Position numbers and translations under genes: made by a program. A stretch of 64,000 nucleotides of DNA from positions 1 through 64,000 of the forward strand of contig NZ_RSFE01000010.1 of assembly GCF_004025325.1 (NCBI RefSeq), read 5' to 3'. The notes under the pieces were generated by a model. The model made no database searches, was not told where the DNA came from, and saw only the letters and a program-made list of their open reading frames with translations. Shown piece after piece: positions 63,078 to 64,000 of the stretch; positions within the stretch are counted from its first letter, which is position 1; the number at the start of each line of letters is the position of its first letter. The stretch comes from Pseudidiomarina gelatinasegens (lineage in GTDB: Bacteria; Pseudomonadota; Gammaproteobacteria; Enterobacterales; Alteromonadaceae).

Positions 63078-64000
63078 ATGGATATTTCTTTGGTACTTCC
63101 TGACGATTTTGCTCCTGATAACGCTCCCACCCGCGAAGACGTCATATCACTTTTTATAAACCAAAAATGGGAGGAGCTGGATCGCGTTATAGTATGTACC
63201 AATAAATTCGGAGAGGTTACTGCTAGATTCGGCGATGAGATTTGGGACTGCAGTGCTTACGCAGCAGATCAAGGTACGGATAGAAATCAACGAGCATTTA
63301 TTTTTAGCTATTTAAAACAATCTGAGCTTCTGTTGCGTCAGGTGAAATTAATCATTTATGGATGGTTATTCGAGCAAGGTCATAATACTGGAGCTCGCTG
63401 CAAGCTCTCAACTCTCACTTCAAGATTTAATACGGGAGTTAAAAAGATCCTATTAGTACTCGAAGATAAAAATATAAGTGACATTTCCAGTCTGAATGAT
63501 CCAGATACATGGCGGTTTGTTGAGGAATACCTACATAAAGGGCAGTACAGCAAGAGAACATTGGAGCTTGCATTTACAGGGTTGCGTTCAATCGAAAATC
63601 TAAATCGATGGCTGCCATTTGAATTTGAAATCCCATTCGATTTAAACAGAAATTTAGCAATAAAATTAGCATGCCAAACAAAGTTAGAGAGTAAACAAAC
63701 ATTAGCAATCCCGCAAAGCATAGCTAATGTAATATTTGGTGAGGCACTAAAATTAGTTGAAATGGCTTGGCCATATTGTAAGAAGTTAGCCCAACTAGAT
63801 CGAGATCTTCAGTCGAATTATGATGCTGGAAGAGCTATCGTTGATTACAAAATTAATACAGGAATCTGGAAGTGGCTGAGTAATAATTCAGACCAAGTTG
63901 ATGCTGCTAAAACGTATGCTGAGGAAATAAACAAAGCAACGCCAAGAAAACAAAGCGAAATAATTCTGCAGGCGCTTAGCGATACTCCGTTGTTACCAGT
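63078..64000 (+). CDS. Third gene of the trio, truncated by the window end
   Basis: An open frame of 307 codons from ATG 63078, preceded by AGGGTGAG and running off the right edge with no stop. It starts MDISLVLPDDFAPDNAP and contains TWRFVEEYLHKGQYSKRTLE (about 144-163) and TLAIPQSIANVIFGEALKLV (about 210-229), the style of N-terminal core-binding regions in large integrase-like proteins. It starts 13 bp after the second gene and shares its AT-rich codon use. It is probably the third trio protein, but no catalytic motif is in view. Confidence 0.75.
   Translation, partial: MDISLVLPDDFAPDNAPTREDVISLFINQKWEELDRVIVCTNKFGEVTARFGDEIWDCSAYAADQGTDRNQRAFIFSYLKQSELLLRQVKLIIYGWLFEQGHNTGARCKLSTLTSRFNTGVKKILLVLEDKNISDISSLNDPDTWRFVEEYLHKGQYSKRTLELAFTGLRSIENLNRWLPFEFEIPFDLNRNLAIKLACQTKLESKQTLAIPQSIANVIFGEALKLVEMAWPYCKKLAQLDRDLQSNYDAGRAIVDYKINTGIWKWLSNNSDQVDAAKTYAEEINKATPRKQSEIILQALSDTPLLP

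Larger units (their letters stand above)
59890..64000 (+). mobile_element. Left end of a three-recombinase mobile element (gamma-mobile-trio-like)
   Basis: Three tightly packed rightward genes begin right after gor: an intact tyrosine recombinase (449 aa), a 578-aa recombinase-like protein and a third large protein cut by the window end. The sequence is visibly AT-richer than the core, with frequent AGA, ATA and TTA codons. Gene order and sizes resemble gamma-mobile-trio elements (GmtY, GmtZ, GmtX) of marine gammaproteobacteria, which carry anti-phage and toxin cargo. The exact left boundary is inferred; the cargo and the right end are outside the window. Confidence 0.65.

Noticed and set aside
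63380-63721. A 113-aa leftward open frame in the mobile element
   Set aside because: It lies opposite an uninterrupted 307-codon rightward frame that has a Shine-Dalgarno and matches the neighbouring codon use.

Overview
The window looks like the chromosome of a marine gammaproteobacterium of the Alteromonadales, most likely Idiomarinaceae (Idiomarina/Pseudidiomarina type). This is inferred from gene content and order (accBC-prmA-dusB-fis-purH, rpe-trpS-pabA-astCAD, efp/epmA/epmB, nudC-rsd-fkpA-slyX), moderate GC and peptidase-rich content; no database search was possible.

Layout. 1-200: the left edge carries a leftward stable-RNA type promoter and a terminator. 0.2-8.9 kb: secreted S8 subtilase, trmA, a MerC-type membrane protein under a near-perfect Zur box, the elongation factor P module (efp, epmA, epmB), a DUF3016 protein and groES-groEL with a sigma-32 promoter. 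9-20 kb: cutA-dsbD, aroQ-accB-accC-prmA, dusB-fis, purH, an exported methyltransferase-like protein, purD and maoP. 20.3-26 kb: an accessory operon of a cytochrome cd1 nitrite reductase with an extra N-terminal cytochrome c domain, coupled to a TonB-dependent receptor and preceded by an FNR/DNR-like site; upstream is a CoA-transferase. 26.9-31.1 kb: an arsenic operon (ArsC-ArsR fusion, acr3, GAPDH, arsJ) lying exactly between two identical tRNA-Gly(GCC) genes. 31-45 kb: housekeeping genes (orn, rsgA-psd, hemE, nudC, rsd, fkpA, slyX, prk), a phosphodiesterase and an RND efflux pair. 45-59.8 kb: rlmJ, an OsmC-like protein, astCAD, pabA-trpS-rpe, two small membrane-associated proteins, prlC, a DPP-IV lipoprotein, a YgjP-like metallopeptidase and gor.

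From about 59.9 kb to the right edge the composition changes (AT-richer, many AGA/ATA/TTA codons) and a tightly packed three-gene recombinase cassette begins immediately after gor: an intact tyrosine recombinase, a 578-aa recombinase-like protein with a Cys cluster, and a third large protein running off the end. The architecture resembles the gamma-mobile-trio (GMT: GmtY/GmtZ/GmtX) elements known to carry anti-phage and toxin cargo. This is the most promising entry point to a new system, but the cargo lies beyond the window.

How genes work together: EpmB makes (R)-beta-lysine, which EpmA attaches to EF-P Lys34; the arsenic operon handles arsenate by reduction plus Acr3 export and by GAPDH/ArsJ export of 1-arseno-3-phosphoglycerate; astCAD degrades arginine to glutamate; accBC, aroQ, purHD, hemE and psd are core biosynthesis. 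There is no CRISPR array, no insertion sequence, and no gene-free stretch longer than about 215 bp.
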